From contig JBEKLG010000004.1 in assembly GCA_050010315.1 (NCBI GenBank), positions 1 through 27,311 of the forward strand: a DNA stretch of 27,311 nucleotides, written 5' to 3'. A program made the translations under genes and the position numbers. The notes under the pieces are model-generated. The model did no database searches, was not told the origin of the DNA, and was given only the letters and a program-made list of their open reading frames with translations. Below are positions 7,404 through 14,810 of this stretch, piece by piece (position 1 is the stretch's first letter; each line of letters begins with the position of its first letter). Origin of the DNA: Bog-793 sp050010315. GTDB lineage: Bacteria > Actinomycetota > Acidimicrobiia > Acidimicrobiales > Bog-793.

Positions 7404-8332
7404 CCAGGCGCGGCGCCCCCGTCGACCTGACGACGGCGATCGGCACGGTCGTCTTGCCGAACCCGGTGATGACGGCGTCGGGCACCTCGGGCCACGGTGC
7501 GGAGCTCGGAGCGTACTTCGACCTTTCCGAGCTCGGTGCCGTCGTCGTGAAGTCGCTCTCAGCCGACCCGTGGCCGGGGAACGCGCCGCCGCGGCTGCGG
7601 CCCGTCGCCGGCGGCATGCTGAACAGCGTCGGGCTGCAGGGACCGGGAGTCGCCGCCTGGCTCGCCCACGACCTGCCCGCCCTCGAGGCGGCCGGCGCCC
7701 GCGTCGTCGTCAGCATCTGGGGTCGGCGCGTCGAAGAGTTCGAGCGTGCTGCGGCGCTCCTCGCCCGGGCCTCGCCGGCCATCGTCGCCGTCGAGGTCAA
7801 CGTGTCCTGTCCGAACCTCGACGACGGACGGGAGATGTTCTCGCGCTCCCCGGCCGCGACCGCCGAGGCGGTCGCGGCCGCGGCTGCCGCCGGGCTGCCC
7901 CGCTGGGTGAAGCTCTCGCCCGGCGTGGCGAACCTCGTCGAGGTGGCGCGGGCCGCGATCGGCGCCGGTGGTGCGGCGCTGACCCTCGTGAACACGCTGC
8001 CGGGTCTGGCGATCCGGATCGATCGCCGGCATGTCGCGCTCGGCGGGGGCGGTGGGGGCCTGTCGGGTCCTGCCCTCCACGCCGTCGCCCTGCGGGCCGT
8101 GGCCGACGTCGCCGCGGCGCTGCCGCAGGTGCCGATCGTCGGCGTCGGCGGGGTGATGTCCGGCCGGCAAGCCGTCGAGTTCCTGCTCGTCGGGGCGCGG
8201 GCCGTGCAGGTCGGGACGGCGACGTTGCTCAACCCGCGGGCGCCGAGGCGGGTGCTGTCCGAGCTGCGTCGGTGGTGTGCGGCAAACAGGGTCGCGCGGC
8301 TCACGGATCTCATCGGAGGTGCCAATGGCTGA
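7400..8332 (+). CDS. pyrD: Dihydroorotate dehydrogenase, class 1 (PyrD catalytic subunit type)
   Basis: A 310-residue FMN beta/alpha-barrel enzyme oxidising dihydroorotate to orotate. The N-terminus VDLTTAIGTVVLPNPVMTASGTSG and the motif NVSCPN with Cys137 place it in class 1, since membrane class 2 enzymes have serine there. LVNTLPGLAIRI, GGLSGPALHAVALRAV, IVGVGGVMSGRQAVEFLLVGARAVQVGTA and the overall length resemble class 1B PyrD, which normally pairs with an NAD-linked iron-sulfur subunit PyrK. No pyrK lies in the window, so the electron acceptor is unclear. The start GTG 7400 overlaps the carB stop (GTGA), and the stop overlaps pyrF, so translation is probably coupled on both sides. Confidence 0.94.
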   Translation: MTRRGAPVDLTTAIGTVVLPNPVMTASGTSGHGAELGAYFDLSELGAVVVKSLSADPWPGNAPPRLRPVAGGMLNSVGLQGPGVAAWLAHDLPALEAAGARVVVSIWGRRVEEFERAAALLARASPAIVAVEVNVSCPNLDDGREMFSRSPAATAEAVAAAAAAGLPRWVKLSPGVANLVEVARAAIGAGGAALTLVNTLPGLAIRIDRRHVALGGGGGGLSGPALHAVALRAVADVAAALPQVPIVGVGGVMSGRQAVEFLLVGARAVQVGTATLLNPRAPRRVLSELRRWCAANRVARLTDLIGGANG

Positions 8333-9044
8333 AGCCGTGTTGTCGTCCCGGCCGTTGCGCGAGCGGCTGGCGCTCGCTCTCGACGTGCCGGACCTCTCCT
8401 CGGCGCGGGCGCTCACAGGCGCGCTTGCGCCTTGGTTCGCCGTGGTGAAGGTCGGCCTCGAGCTCTACGTCGCCGAGGGTCCGGCCGCGGTCGCCGCGTT
8501 CATCGAAGACGGCTTCGACGTCTTCGTCGACCTCAAGCTGCACGACATCCCGACGACGGTCCGTCGCGCCGCCCGGGCGATCGCCCGCACGGGGGCGCGC
8601 TACGCGACGGTGCATGCCGTCGGCGGCGCGCGGATGCTCGCCGCGGCAGCCGAGGGGTTCGCAGAGGGCGCCGCCGAGCTCGGTCGTGCGGGTCGGACGA
8701 TCGGGCTCGCCGTCACCGTCTTGACGAGCGAAGCCGACGCAAGCCCGGCGCTCGTGGCCGGCCGCTGCGAGCTCGCGGCGTCTGCGGGGCTCGGTGGCGT
8801 CATCTGCGCGGTGGCGGACGTGGCGGTGGTGCGCGCCGCCGTGCCCGGGATGATCATCGTCGTGCCCGGGGTCCGGCCCCAAGGCGTCGGCCGCGACGAT
8901 CAATCGCGTGCCGGAACGCCGCAAGAGGCGCTCATCGCCGGGGCCGATCTTCTCGTCATCGGGCGTGCCGTCACCCGTGCCGGCGACCCGGTTGCCGCGG
9001 CACGCGAGCTCTCGGAGGCGCTGCAGTCCGTCACGCCGCGGTGA
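8325..9044 (+). CDS. pyrF: Orotidine 5'-phosphate decarboxylase (group 1)
   Basis: A 239-residue TIM-barrel enzyme that decarboxylates OMP to UMP, the last step of the pathway. It begins LALALDVPDLSSARAL, then FAVVKVGLELYVAEG and the catalytic DLKLHDIPTT (D69, K71, D74). ATVHAVGG, AVTVLTS, VVPGVRPQGVGRDDQSRAGTP (phosphate-binding region) and DLLVIGRAVTRAGDP follow. This is the bacterial group 1 enzyme; mycobacteria carry a different, group 2 version. ATG 8325 has GGAGG 5 bases upstream and overlaps pyrD by 8 bases. It is the last gene of the pyr operon. pyrE, which would supply its substrate, is not in the window. Confidence 0.95.
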   Translation: MAEAVLSSRPLRERLALALDVPDLSSARALTGALAPWFAVVKVGLELYVAEGPAAVAAFIEDGFDVFVDLKLHDIPTTVRRAARAIARTGARYATVHAVGGARMLAAAAEGFAEGAAELGRAGRTIGLAVTVLTSEADASPALVAGRCELAASAGLGGVICAVADVAVVRAAVPGMIIVVPGVRPQGVGRDDQSRAGTPQEALIAGADLLVIGRAVTRAGDPVAAARELSEALQSVTPR

Positions 9045-9045
9045 A

Positions 9046-9058
9046 GCCCGGACCGGGC
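9046..9058 (+). terminator. Possible short hairpin closing the pyr operon
   Basis: GCCCG (9046-9050) pairs with CGGGC (9054-9058) around a GAC loop, one base after the pyrF stop. There is no T-run. The next gene has its own apparent promoter, which supports a transcript boundary here, but the stem is short. Confidence 0.35.
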
Positions 9059-9105
9059 GGAGGGTTCTCGACGGCAAAACCGTGCTCAACCGGGGCGCCC
9101 CGCGC

Positions 9106-9120
9106 TAACGTTCCGACTCA
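9106..9120 (+). promoter_or_regulatory. Putative -10 box for a leaderless mihF transcript
   Basis: TAACGT at 9106-9111 fits the actinobacterial -10 pattern TANNNT and ends 8 bases before the mihF ATG at 9120, placing the transcription start at or next to the start codon. No Shine-Dalgarno precedes the ATG (the preceding bases are TTCCGACTC), as expected for a leaderless mRNA. The -35 region is weak (TGCTCA at 9083-9088, 17-base spacer). Confidence 0.5.
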
Positions 9121-9440
9121 TGCCCCAACCACCAAGCCTCACACCCGAACAGCGCACCGCGGCGCTCGCTAAGGCGGCTCAGGCGCGCAAGGCCCGAGCG
9201 GAGATCAAAGACCAGTTGAAAAACGGTCGAGTGACGCTGAGCGGTTTGCTCGGTCGGGCCGTCAATGACGACGTCGTCGGCAAGATGAAGGTTCTCGCGG
9301 TCCTCGAGTCCCTCCCGGGTACCGGCAAGGTGAAAGCCCGCCGGCTCATGGAGCAAGTCGGGATCAGCGAAACCCGCCGGCTGCAGGGCCTCGGCGCAAA
9401 GCAGCGTCACGCGCTGCTCGAAGCCGTCGGTCGCCCCTGA
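9120..9440 (+). CDS. mihF: Integration host factor, actinobacterial type (mIHF)
   Basis: A 106-residue basic DNA-binding protein. The sequence PSLTPEQRTAALAKAAQARKARAEIKDQLKNG at the N-terminus, then VGKMKVLAVLESLPGTGKVKARRLMEQVGISETRRLQGLG, matches the actinobacterial mIHF/sIHF family. These have a long N-terminal helix followed by a helix-two-turn-helix (S13-like) fold. They bind and bend DNA with little sequence specificity, organise the nucleoid and stimulate phage integration; they are unrelated to E. coli IHF. Lying directly before gmk is the standard actinobacterial arrangement. The ATG has no ribosome site but lies 8 bases after a TANNNT box. Its stop overlaps the apparent CTG start of gmk. 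Confidence 0.95.
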   Translation: MPQPPSLTPEQRTAALAKAAQARKARAEIKDQLKNGRVTLSGLLGRAVNDDVVGKMKVLAVLESLPGTGKVKARRLMEQVGISETRRLQGLGAKQRHALLEAVGRP

Positions 9441-9979
9441 TCCTCGTCGTCTCCGGTCCCGGCGGTGCCGGGAAGGGGACGGTCATCCGCGAGCTCGTCG
9501 CTCGCGACCCGAAGTTGTGGCTGTCCCGGTCGTGGACGACGCGCGCCCGCCGGGAAGGCGAGGGCGATGACGCCTACGCCTTCGTCGACCGACCGACTTT
9601 CGAGGCGGCCATCGCGGCCGGCAAGTTCCTCGAACACGCCTCCGTGCTCGGCGAGTGGTACGGGACGCCGATGCCCGACGCGCCTCCGGGTCGCGACATC
9701 GTCCTCGAAATCGACGTCCAGGGCGCCGAGCAGGTGCGGCAGCGCTGCGAGGACGTCGTGTGCGTGCTGCTCGTCCCGCCCTCGGCCGAGGACCAGGCCC
9801 GACGGATGGGAGAACGCGGCGACTCCGAAGCCCACGTGCGGGCCCGCCTCGAGCTCGCCGAGCGCGAGCTCGTAGCCGGCCGGGCCATCGCCGACGCGAT
9901 CGTCGTCAACGACGACGTCGACCAGGCCACCGACGAGCTCGCCTCTATACTTGAGGCCGCACGTCGCGGCGCGAGCTGA
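9437..9979 (+). CDS. gmk: Guanylate kinase, apparent CTG start
   Basis: Guanylate kinase phosphorylates GMP (and dGMP) with ATP. In this frame the P-loop reads LVVSGPGGAGKGT, starting only a few codons after 9437, followed by the GMP-site motifs WLSRSWTTRARREGEGDDAY, FLEHASVLGEWYGTP, DIVLEIDVQGAEQVRQRC, LLVPPSAEDQ and IVVNDDVDQATDEL. No ATG, GTG or TTG occurs in frame between the P-loop and the preceding in-frame stop; the first is TTG 9515, which would delete the whole P-loop. CTG 9437 overlaps the mihF stop as CTGA and gives a 180-residue protein opening with the usual first beta strand. A start at CTG, coupled to mihF translation, is therefore the best model. The sequence shows no frameshift or internal stop. 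Confidence 0.88.
   Translation: MILVVSGPGGAGKGTVIRELVARDPKLWLSRSWTTRARREGEGDDAYAFVDRPTFEAAIAAGKFLEHASVLGEWYGTPMPDAPPGRDIVLEIDVQGAEQVRQRCEDVVCVLLVPPSAEDQARRMGERGDSEAHVRARLELAERELVAGRAIADAIVVNDDVDQATDELASILEAARRGAS
9946..9951 (+). promoter_or_regulatory. Possible internal -10 box for rpoZ
   Basis: TATACT, close to the consensus TATAAT, lies inside the 3' end of gmk about 120-140 bases before rpoZ. No good -35 was found at 16-19 bases, and such a hexamer may arise by chance about once in a window of this size and composition. Position is the main support. Confidence 0.25.
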
Positions 9980-10084
9980 GCGCGACGGACGCGGCGGCGA
10001 ATCTCGCGGTCGGCGTCAGGTGAGGAGAGTTCCGATCCGGGTGGTTATTTCCCGCGCCGCGTTCACACGATGACCGAGGAGCCC

Positions 10085-10384
10085 ATGGCCGAAACACGTA
10101 GCACGATGATCGACCCCGCGATCGAGGACCTCCTCGACAAGGTGGACTCGAAGTTCAGCCTCGTGATCCTGTCGGCCAAACGCGGCCGGCAGATCAACTC
10201 GTATTTCAACCAGCTCGGCGAGGGCCTCGGCGCGATCGTCCCGCCGCAGGTCGGCTCCGTCGCCCGCAAGCCATTGTCGATCGCCCTCGAGGAGATCGCG
10301 GCGTCCAAGGTGCGGGCTGGCGAGCCGCCAGAGGAGAAGCCGGACGCGGCCGTCGGCGCCGACGATCCACCGGCCATTTCGTAG
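10085..10384 (+). CDS. rpoZ: RNA polymerase omega subunit
   Basis: A small acidic-tailed protein of 99 residues from ATG 10085, or 104 from ATG 10070. It carries MIDPAIEDLLDKVDSKFSLVILSAKRGRQINSYFNQLGEG, the omega signature. Omega wraps the C-terminus of beta-prime, and the sequence AKRGRQIN is the conserved core contact. KPLSIALEEIAASKV is the second conserved helix of actinobacterial omega. GAGG ending 5 bases before ATG 10085 favours that start; ATG 10070 has no ribosome site. It is preceded by a roughly 105-base spacer after gmk and followed by coaBC, the usual actinobacterial order. Confidence 0.93.
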   Translation: MAETRSTMIDPAIEDLLDKVDSKFSLVILSAKRGRQINSYFNQLGEGLGAIVPPQVGSVARKPLSIALEEIAASKVRAGEPPEEKPDAAVGADDPPAIS

Positions 10385-10420
10385 TTCCGCGGCCCGGTCA
10401 GCGAGCGAGAAGGCGCGGTG

Positions 10421-11659
10421 ATGGGCTCGAGCCCGGACGATGCCAACCGCACGGGCGCAGAGCGGGGTGCGCAAGGCGCGATCGTCATCCTCGGAGTCAC
10501 AGCCGGTATCGCCGCCTATAAGGCGGTCGAGGTCTGTCGGCGCCTCGTCGACGCCGGGGCGCACGTCATCCCGCTGCTCACGCCGACGGCGACGCGCTTT
10601 GTCGGCGTGGCGACTTTCTCGGCGCTCGCCTCCGAGCCGGCACGCACGGAACTGTTCGACCCAACCGACCCGATTCCCCACACGCGTCTCGCCGAGGCGG
10701 CGGACGTCGTCGTCGTCGTGCCGGCGACGGCGAACTTCTGCGCCGAGTACGCCGCGGGGATCGCGTCGGACCTGCTCGGCGCGACGCTGCTCGCGACGGC
10801 GGCTCCCGTCGTCGTCTGCCCGGCGATGCACCTCGGGATGTTCCAGCACGCCTCGGTCCAGGAGAACCTCGCGACCCTCGCCCGGCGCGGTGTCGTCGTC
10901 GTCCCTCCCGGTGTGGGCCACCTGGCGGGCGGGGACGAGGGCCCGGGCCGGCTCGCCGACCCGGCCGAGATTGTCACCGCGGTGGCGGAGCTGCTCTCCC
11001 GGCGCGGCGCGCTCGCGGGCGTGAGCGTGCTCGTCACGGCGGGTGGCACCCGAGAGCCGATCGACCCGGTCCGCTACCTCGGCAACCGTTCGTCCGGGCG
11101 CCAGGGCTATGCGATCGCCGAAGAGGCCCGCCGCCGCGGGGCCGCGGTCACCCTCGTCTCGGCGGCGTTGCTCCCGGCGCCGCCCGGCGTCGAGTTCGTG
11201 CCAATCGAGACGGCGGCGGAGCTTGCCGCGGCGGTCTTTAGCCGATCGGCCGGAGCCGACGTCGTCGTGATGGCAGCCGCCGTGGCGGACTTCCGCCCGA
11301 GGTTGGCGTCGCCCACGAAGCTGGACAAGAGCGCGGGGCCGCCAAAGATCGTGCTCGAGCCGACCGAGGACGTGCTCGCCGAGCTCGGCCGTCGGCGCCG
11401 ACCCGGTCAGGTCCTCGTCGGTTTTGCCGCCGAGACCGGCGACGCCGTGGCGCGGGGGGCGGCGAAGCTCGCCGCCAAAGGCGTCGACCTCATCGTCGTC
11501 AACGATGTCGGCGCGCCGGGCGTCGGCTTCAACCACGCAACGAACGCCGTCACGATCCTCGATGCTTCGGGGGGTCGCCTCGACGTGCCGTTGGGGCCGA
11601 AGTCTACGATTGCCGCCGAGGTGCTCGACGCTGTCGTCCGTCGGCGCACCGGCACCTGA
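10421..11659 (+). CDS. coaBC: Bifunctional phosphopantothenoylcysteine decarboxylase / phosphopantothenate-cysteine ligase
   Basis: A 412-residue fusion enzyme for two steps of coenzyme A synthesis. The N-terminal FMN-dependent CoaC half shows ILGVTAGIAAYKAVEVCRRL, the catalytic H87 in PHTRLAEAADVVVVVPATANF, AAGIASDLLGATLLA, and PAMHLGMF (the PxMxxxM motif, in the PAMH form seen in actinobacteria). The substrate-clamp region reads AGGDEGPGRLADP and lacks the cysteine that E. coli has in ACGDIGPGR; the M. tuberculosis homologue, as I recall it, also lacks it. The C-terminal CoaB half has VTAGGTREPIDPVRYLGNRSSGRQGYAIAEEA, VVMAAAVADFRP, KLDKSAGPPKI and VVNDVGAPGVGF. ATG 10421 has AAGG 7 bases upstream; GTG 10418 is adjacent. 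Confidence 0.95.
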   Translation: MGSSPDDANRTGAERGAQGAIVILGVTAGIAAYKAVEVCRRLVDAGAHVIPLLTPTATRFVGVATFSALASEPARTELFDPTDPIPHTRLAEAADVVVVVPATANFCAEYAAGIASDLLGATLLATAAPVVVCPAMHLGMFQHASVQENLATLARRGVVVVPPGVGHLAGGDEGPGRLADPAEIVTAVAELLSRRGALAGVSVLVTAGGTREPIDPVRYLGNRSSGRQGYAIAEEARRRGAAVTLVSAALLPAPPGVEFVPIETAAELAAAVFSRSAGADVVVMAAAVADFRPRLASPTKLDKSAGPPKIVLEPTEDVLAELGRRRRPGQVLVGFAAETGDAVARGAAKLAAKGVDLIVVNDVGAPGVGFNHATNAVTILDASGGRLDVPLGPKSTIAAEVLDAVVRRRTGT

Positions 11660-11696
11660 TCGGCGCGTGCCCGCGAGCGAAGCGCAAGGAGTCGAC

Positions 11697-12893
11697 TTGT
11701 CGAGCTATACGTTCACCTCGGAGTCGGTGACCGAGGGCCATCCCGACAAGATGGCCGATCAGATCTCCGACGCCGTCCTCGACGCGATCCTCGCCGAAGA
11801 CCCGATGGGGCGGGTCGCCTGTGAGACGCTGCTCACCACCGGCCTCGTCTGCGTCGTCGGCGAGATCTCGACCTCGAGCTACGTCGACATCCCCCGGATT
11901 GTGCGCGACACGGTTTGTGCGACGGGCTACGACCGCGAGGAGTACGGCTTCGACGGCAACACCTGCGGCGTCCTCGTCTCGATCGGCGAGCAGTCCCCGG
12001 ACATCGACGCCGGGGTCTCGCGTTCGGCCGAGATCCGCTCGGGCGACGCCGACGAGGTCTCGACGCAGGGCGCGGGCGACCAGGGGATGGTGTTCGGCTT
12101 CGCCTGCGACGAGACGCCGGATCTCATGCCGCTGCCGATCTGGTTTGCCCACAAGCTGGCGCGCCGGCTGGCCGAGGTGCGCCGGGCGAACGTGCTCCCG
12201 TACCTGCGCCCGGACGGCAAGACCCAGGTGAGCTTCCGCTACGCAGACGGCCGTCCCGCCGAGCTTGAAACGGTCCTCATCTCGACCCAGCACCAGCCGG
12301 GCGTCGACCACGAGACGCTCCTCGTGCCGGACCTCGAGGAGCACGTCGTAGAGCCGCTGCTCGGGCTCCTGCCGGCGCCCGTCGCCCGCGAGCGCCACAA
12401 GCTCCTGTGCAACCCGACGGGGGTGTTCGAGCTCGGCGGTCCGCGTGCCGACGCCGGGTTGACCGGGCGCAAGATCATCGTCGACACCTACGGCGGCATG
12501 GCCCGCCACGGTGGTGGCGCGTTCTCGGGCAAGGACCCGTCGAAGGTCGATCGCTCCGGAGCCTACGCGGCCCGCTGGGTCGCGAAGCACGTCGTCGCCT
12601 CCGGGGCGGCGCGGCGGTGCGAGATCGAAGTCGCCTACGCGATCGGCGTCGCCCGGCCGATCTCGCTCATGGTCGAGACCTTCGACACCGCGGTCGTCGA
12701 CCCGGTCCGCATTGAAAAGGCGGTCGAGGAGCTGTTCGACCTGAGGCCGGCGGCGATCATCCGCGACCTCGACCTGCGCCGGCCGATTTACAAGAACACC
12801 GCCGCCTATGGTCACTTCGGTCGTTCCGAAAAGGAGTTCACCTGGGAGGCGACGCCGCGGGTCGACGACCTGCGCCGGGCGCTCGACCTGTAG
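11697..12893 (+). CDS. metK: S-adenosylmethionine synthetase, TTG start
   Basis: At 398 residues this is the typical length. MetK makes S-adenosylmethionine from methionine and ATP as a homotetramer. It opens with SYTFTSESVTEGHPDKMADQISDAVLDAIL (H15 of GHPDK is catalytic), then IGEQSPDI, STQGAGDQGMVFGFACDET, IWFAHKLARRL, LRPDGKTQVSFRY, KIIVDTYGGMARHGGGAFSGKDPSKVDRSGAY and GVARPISL. TTG 11697 is chosen because AAGGA ends 6 bases before it and the protein then begins at the conserved FTSESVTEGHPDK; GTG 11667 is in frame but has no ribosome site. It follows coaBC by 37 bases and precedes priA by 7, so the three are probably co-transcribed. Confidence 0.96.
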   Translation: MSSYTFTSESVTEGHPDKMADQISDAVLDAILAEDPMGRVACETLLTTGLVCVVGEISTSSYVDIPRIVRDTVCATGYDREEYGFDGNTCGVLVSIGEQSPDIDAGVSRSAEIRSGDADEVSTQGAGDQGMVFGFACDETPDLMPLPIWFAHKLARRLAEVRRANVLPYLRPDGKTQVSFRYADGRPAELETVLISTQHQPGVDHETLLVPDLEEHVVEPLLGLLPAPVARERHKLLCNPTGVFELGGPRADAGLTGRKIIVDTYGGMARHGGGAFSGKDPSKVDRSGAYAARWVAKHVVASGAARRCEIEVAYAIGVARPISLMVETFDTAVVDPVRIEKAVEELFDLRPAAIIRDLDLRRPIYKNTAAYGHFGRSEKEFTWEATPRVDDLRRALDL

Positions 12894-12900
12894 CGGCCCC

Positions 12901-14712
12901 GTGACGGCCGGGGCGGGACGGGCCACCCGGCGCGTCGTCGCCGTCCTTCCCGACGTCACGGGCGTCGACCGGAGCTTCGACTACGCCGTGCCGCCCGAGC
13001 TCGCCGCCGCCGTCGAGCTCGGCTCGATCGTGCGGGTCCCCCTCCACGGTCGGAAGGTGCGCGGCTGGGTCGTAGCTGAGTCGTCCGAGGCCGCCGGCTA
13101 CGAGCTGCGCGAGCTCATCGGCCTGGTCTCTGCCGGCCCGGCGCCCGAGCTCGTCGAGCTCGGGCGTTTCGCCGCCTGGCGCTACGTCGGCCGGTTGCGG
13201 CCGTTCCTCCTCGCCGGGTCGCCGCGGCGCCGCGTCGGCGCGCTTGCCGGGACCCGACCAGCATGGCGACCGCTCCCGGCGCCGCAAGCTACGGGGATCG
13301 CGGAGGCGACCCGAGGGGCCATCGGCTCGTCCTCGGTGCTGCGCCTGCCACCCGCCGCCTCCCGCCTCGACGTCGTCCTGGCCGCGCTCGCCGCGGTGGG
13401 CGACGTCGACACCCTCGTCCTCGTGCCGATGCGGCGTGACGGCGAGGTGCTCGCCGAACGACTCACCCGACTCGGCCAGCCGGTCGCGCTGCAGCCGGAG
13501 GCGTGGGGCCAGGCGGCCGCGGGCGGTCACACCGTCGTCGGTGCACGGGCGTCCGCCTTCGCGCCGGTCGGCCGGCTCGGTCTCGTCGTCGTCCTCGACG
13601 CCCACTCCGAGTCCTACGTCGAACAGCGCGCCCCGACGTGGGACGCGACCGTCGTCGCCGCCGAGCGGGCGCGGCGTGCCGGCGTGCCTTGCCTGCTCGT
13701 CAGCCCGTGCCCGACGGTCGACTCGCTCACCTCGTCGGCGCTTTCCACCCTGGAGCCCGGCGCCGAGCTGGCGGGTTGGGCGAGCCTCGAGGTCATCGAC
13801 CGGCGGGACGACGACCCCCGTTCGGGCCTTTTCAGCGCGCGCTTCGCGGAGGTCGTGCGACAGCTCCGACGGGAGCGCCCCGAACTCCCCGTCGTCTGCG
13901 TGCTCAACCGGACGGGGCGGGCGAGGCTCCTCGCCTGTGGCGCCTGCCGCGCCATCGTGCGCTGCGAGCGCTGCGGAGCGGCGCTCGTCGAGGTGGGCGG
14001 CGGCGAGGCGGCGCTTTCCTGCCCGGTCTGCGGTGTCGGGCGGCCCTTCGTCTGCGCGGCCTGTGGCTCGACCCGCCTGAGGCGCCTGCGGCTCGGCACG
14101 GCGCGGGCCGCCGAGGAGATCGCCGCACTCGTCGGCGAGCGGGTCGACGAGGTCTCCTCTGCACAGGCGGCTGGCGACGGCGGTTCCGCTGGCGTCCTCG
14201 TCGGCACCGAGGCCGCCCTCCACCGGGTGCGCGCCGCCTCGGCGGTCGTCTTCCTCGACTTCGACCAGGAGCTCCTCGCCCCGCGCTTCCGGGCGGGGGA
14301 GGAGGCGCTCGCCCTTCTTGCCCTGGCGAGCCGGCTCGTCGGCGGCCGCGGGATGGCGGGGGGCGGCGAGGGACGACGGCCGGGCCGGGTCGTCGTCCAG
14401 ACCCGGATCCCGGACCACGAGGTGACGAGGGCCGCGATCCTCGGCGACCCCGGTTCGTTCGTGGCCGTCGAGCTTCCGCGGCGCGCCGCCCTCGGCCTGC
14501 CGCCTTTTCGTGGCCTCGCGGTCATCTCCGGAGCGGGCGCGGCGGCGTGCATCGAACGGCTCGGCGCCGCGGGCGGTCTCGAGGTCGCGACGCTCGGGCC
14601 AAACCGCTTCTGTTTGCGTGGGGCGAGCTCGCCGGTCGTGGCCGACGAGCTGGCGGCGATCGGCCTGCCGGCAGAGGGAGTGCGGGTCGAGGTCGACCCG
14701 ATCCGGCTGTGA
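12901..14712 (+). CDS. priA: PriA-like primosomal protein with degenerate helicase motifs
   Basis: A 603-residue homologue of primosomal protein N', which restarts stalled replication forks. The N-terminal 3'-DNA-binding domain is recognisable (RRVVAVLPDVTGVDRSFDYAVPPELAAAVELGSIVRVPLHGRKVRGWVV). A paired CxxC zinc region starts at C346 (CGACRAIVRCERCG, CPVCG, CAACG). The ATPase motifs are missing: where a GxTGSGKT Walker A would lie the sequence is SSSVLRLPPAASRLDVVL, and the DEEH box is replaced by VVLDAHSESYVEQRAP. Actinobacterial PriA homologues are known for this loss, so it is probably a structural loader without helicase activity. GTG 12901, 7 bases after metK, is the only start near the conserved N-terminus; no strong ribosome site is visible. 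Confidence 0.9.
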   Translation: MTAGAGRATRRVVAVLPDVTGVDRSFDYAVPPELAAAVELGSIVRVPLHGRKVRGWVVAESSEAAGYELRELIGLVSAGPAPELVELGRFAAWRYVGRLRPFLLAGSPRRRVGALAGTRPAWRPLPAPQATGIAEATRGAIGSSSVLRLPPAASRLDVVLAALAAVGDVDTLVLVPMRRDGEVLAERLTRLGQPVALQPEAWGQAAAGGHTVVGARASAFAPVGRLGLVVVLDAHSESYVEQRAPTWDATVVAAERARRAGVPCLLVSPCPTVDSLTSSALSTLEPGAELAGWASLEVIDRRDDDPRSGLFSARFAEVVRQLRRERPELPVVCVLNRTGRARLLACGACRAIVRCERCGAALVEVGGGEAALSCPVCGVGRPFVCAACGSTRLRRLRLGTARAAEEIAALVGERVDEVSSAQAAGDGGSAGVLVGTEAALHRVRAASAVVFLDFDQELLAPRFRAGEEALALLALASRLVGGRGMAGGGEGRRPGRVVVQTRIPDHEVTRAAILGDPGSFVAVELPRRAALGLPPFRGLAVISGAGAAACIERLGAAGGLEVATLGPNRFCLRGASSPVVADELAAIGLPAEGVRVEVDPIRL

Positions 14713-14810
14713 ACGCCGGCCCAGGCCGCCGGGGGCGGGGCACGCGGCGCGACTCTGGCCTGCAGCGGAATCCCGGACGCGGTGTTCTCATTGGTGTGCG
14801 CGCCCTCAAG

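Noticed and set aside
9120..9979. mihF and gmk as a single gene joined by a programmed frameshift
   Set aside because: No slippery heptamer is visible at the junction and both proteins have their normal lengths as separate products.
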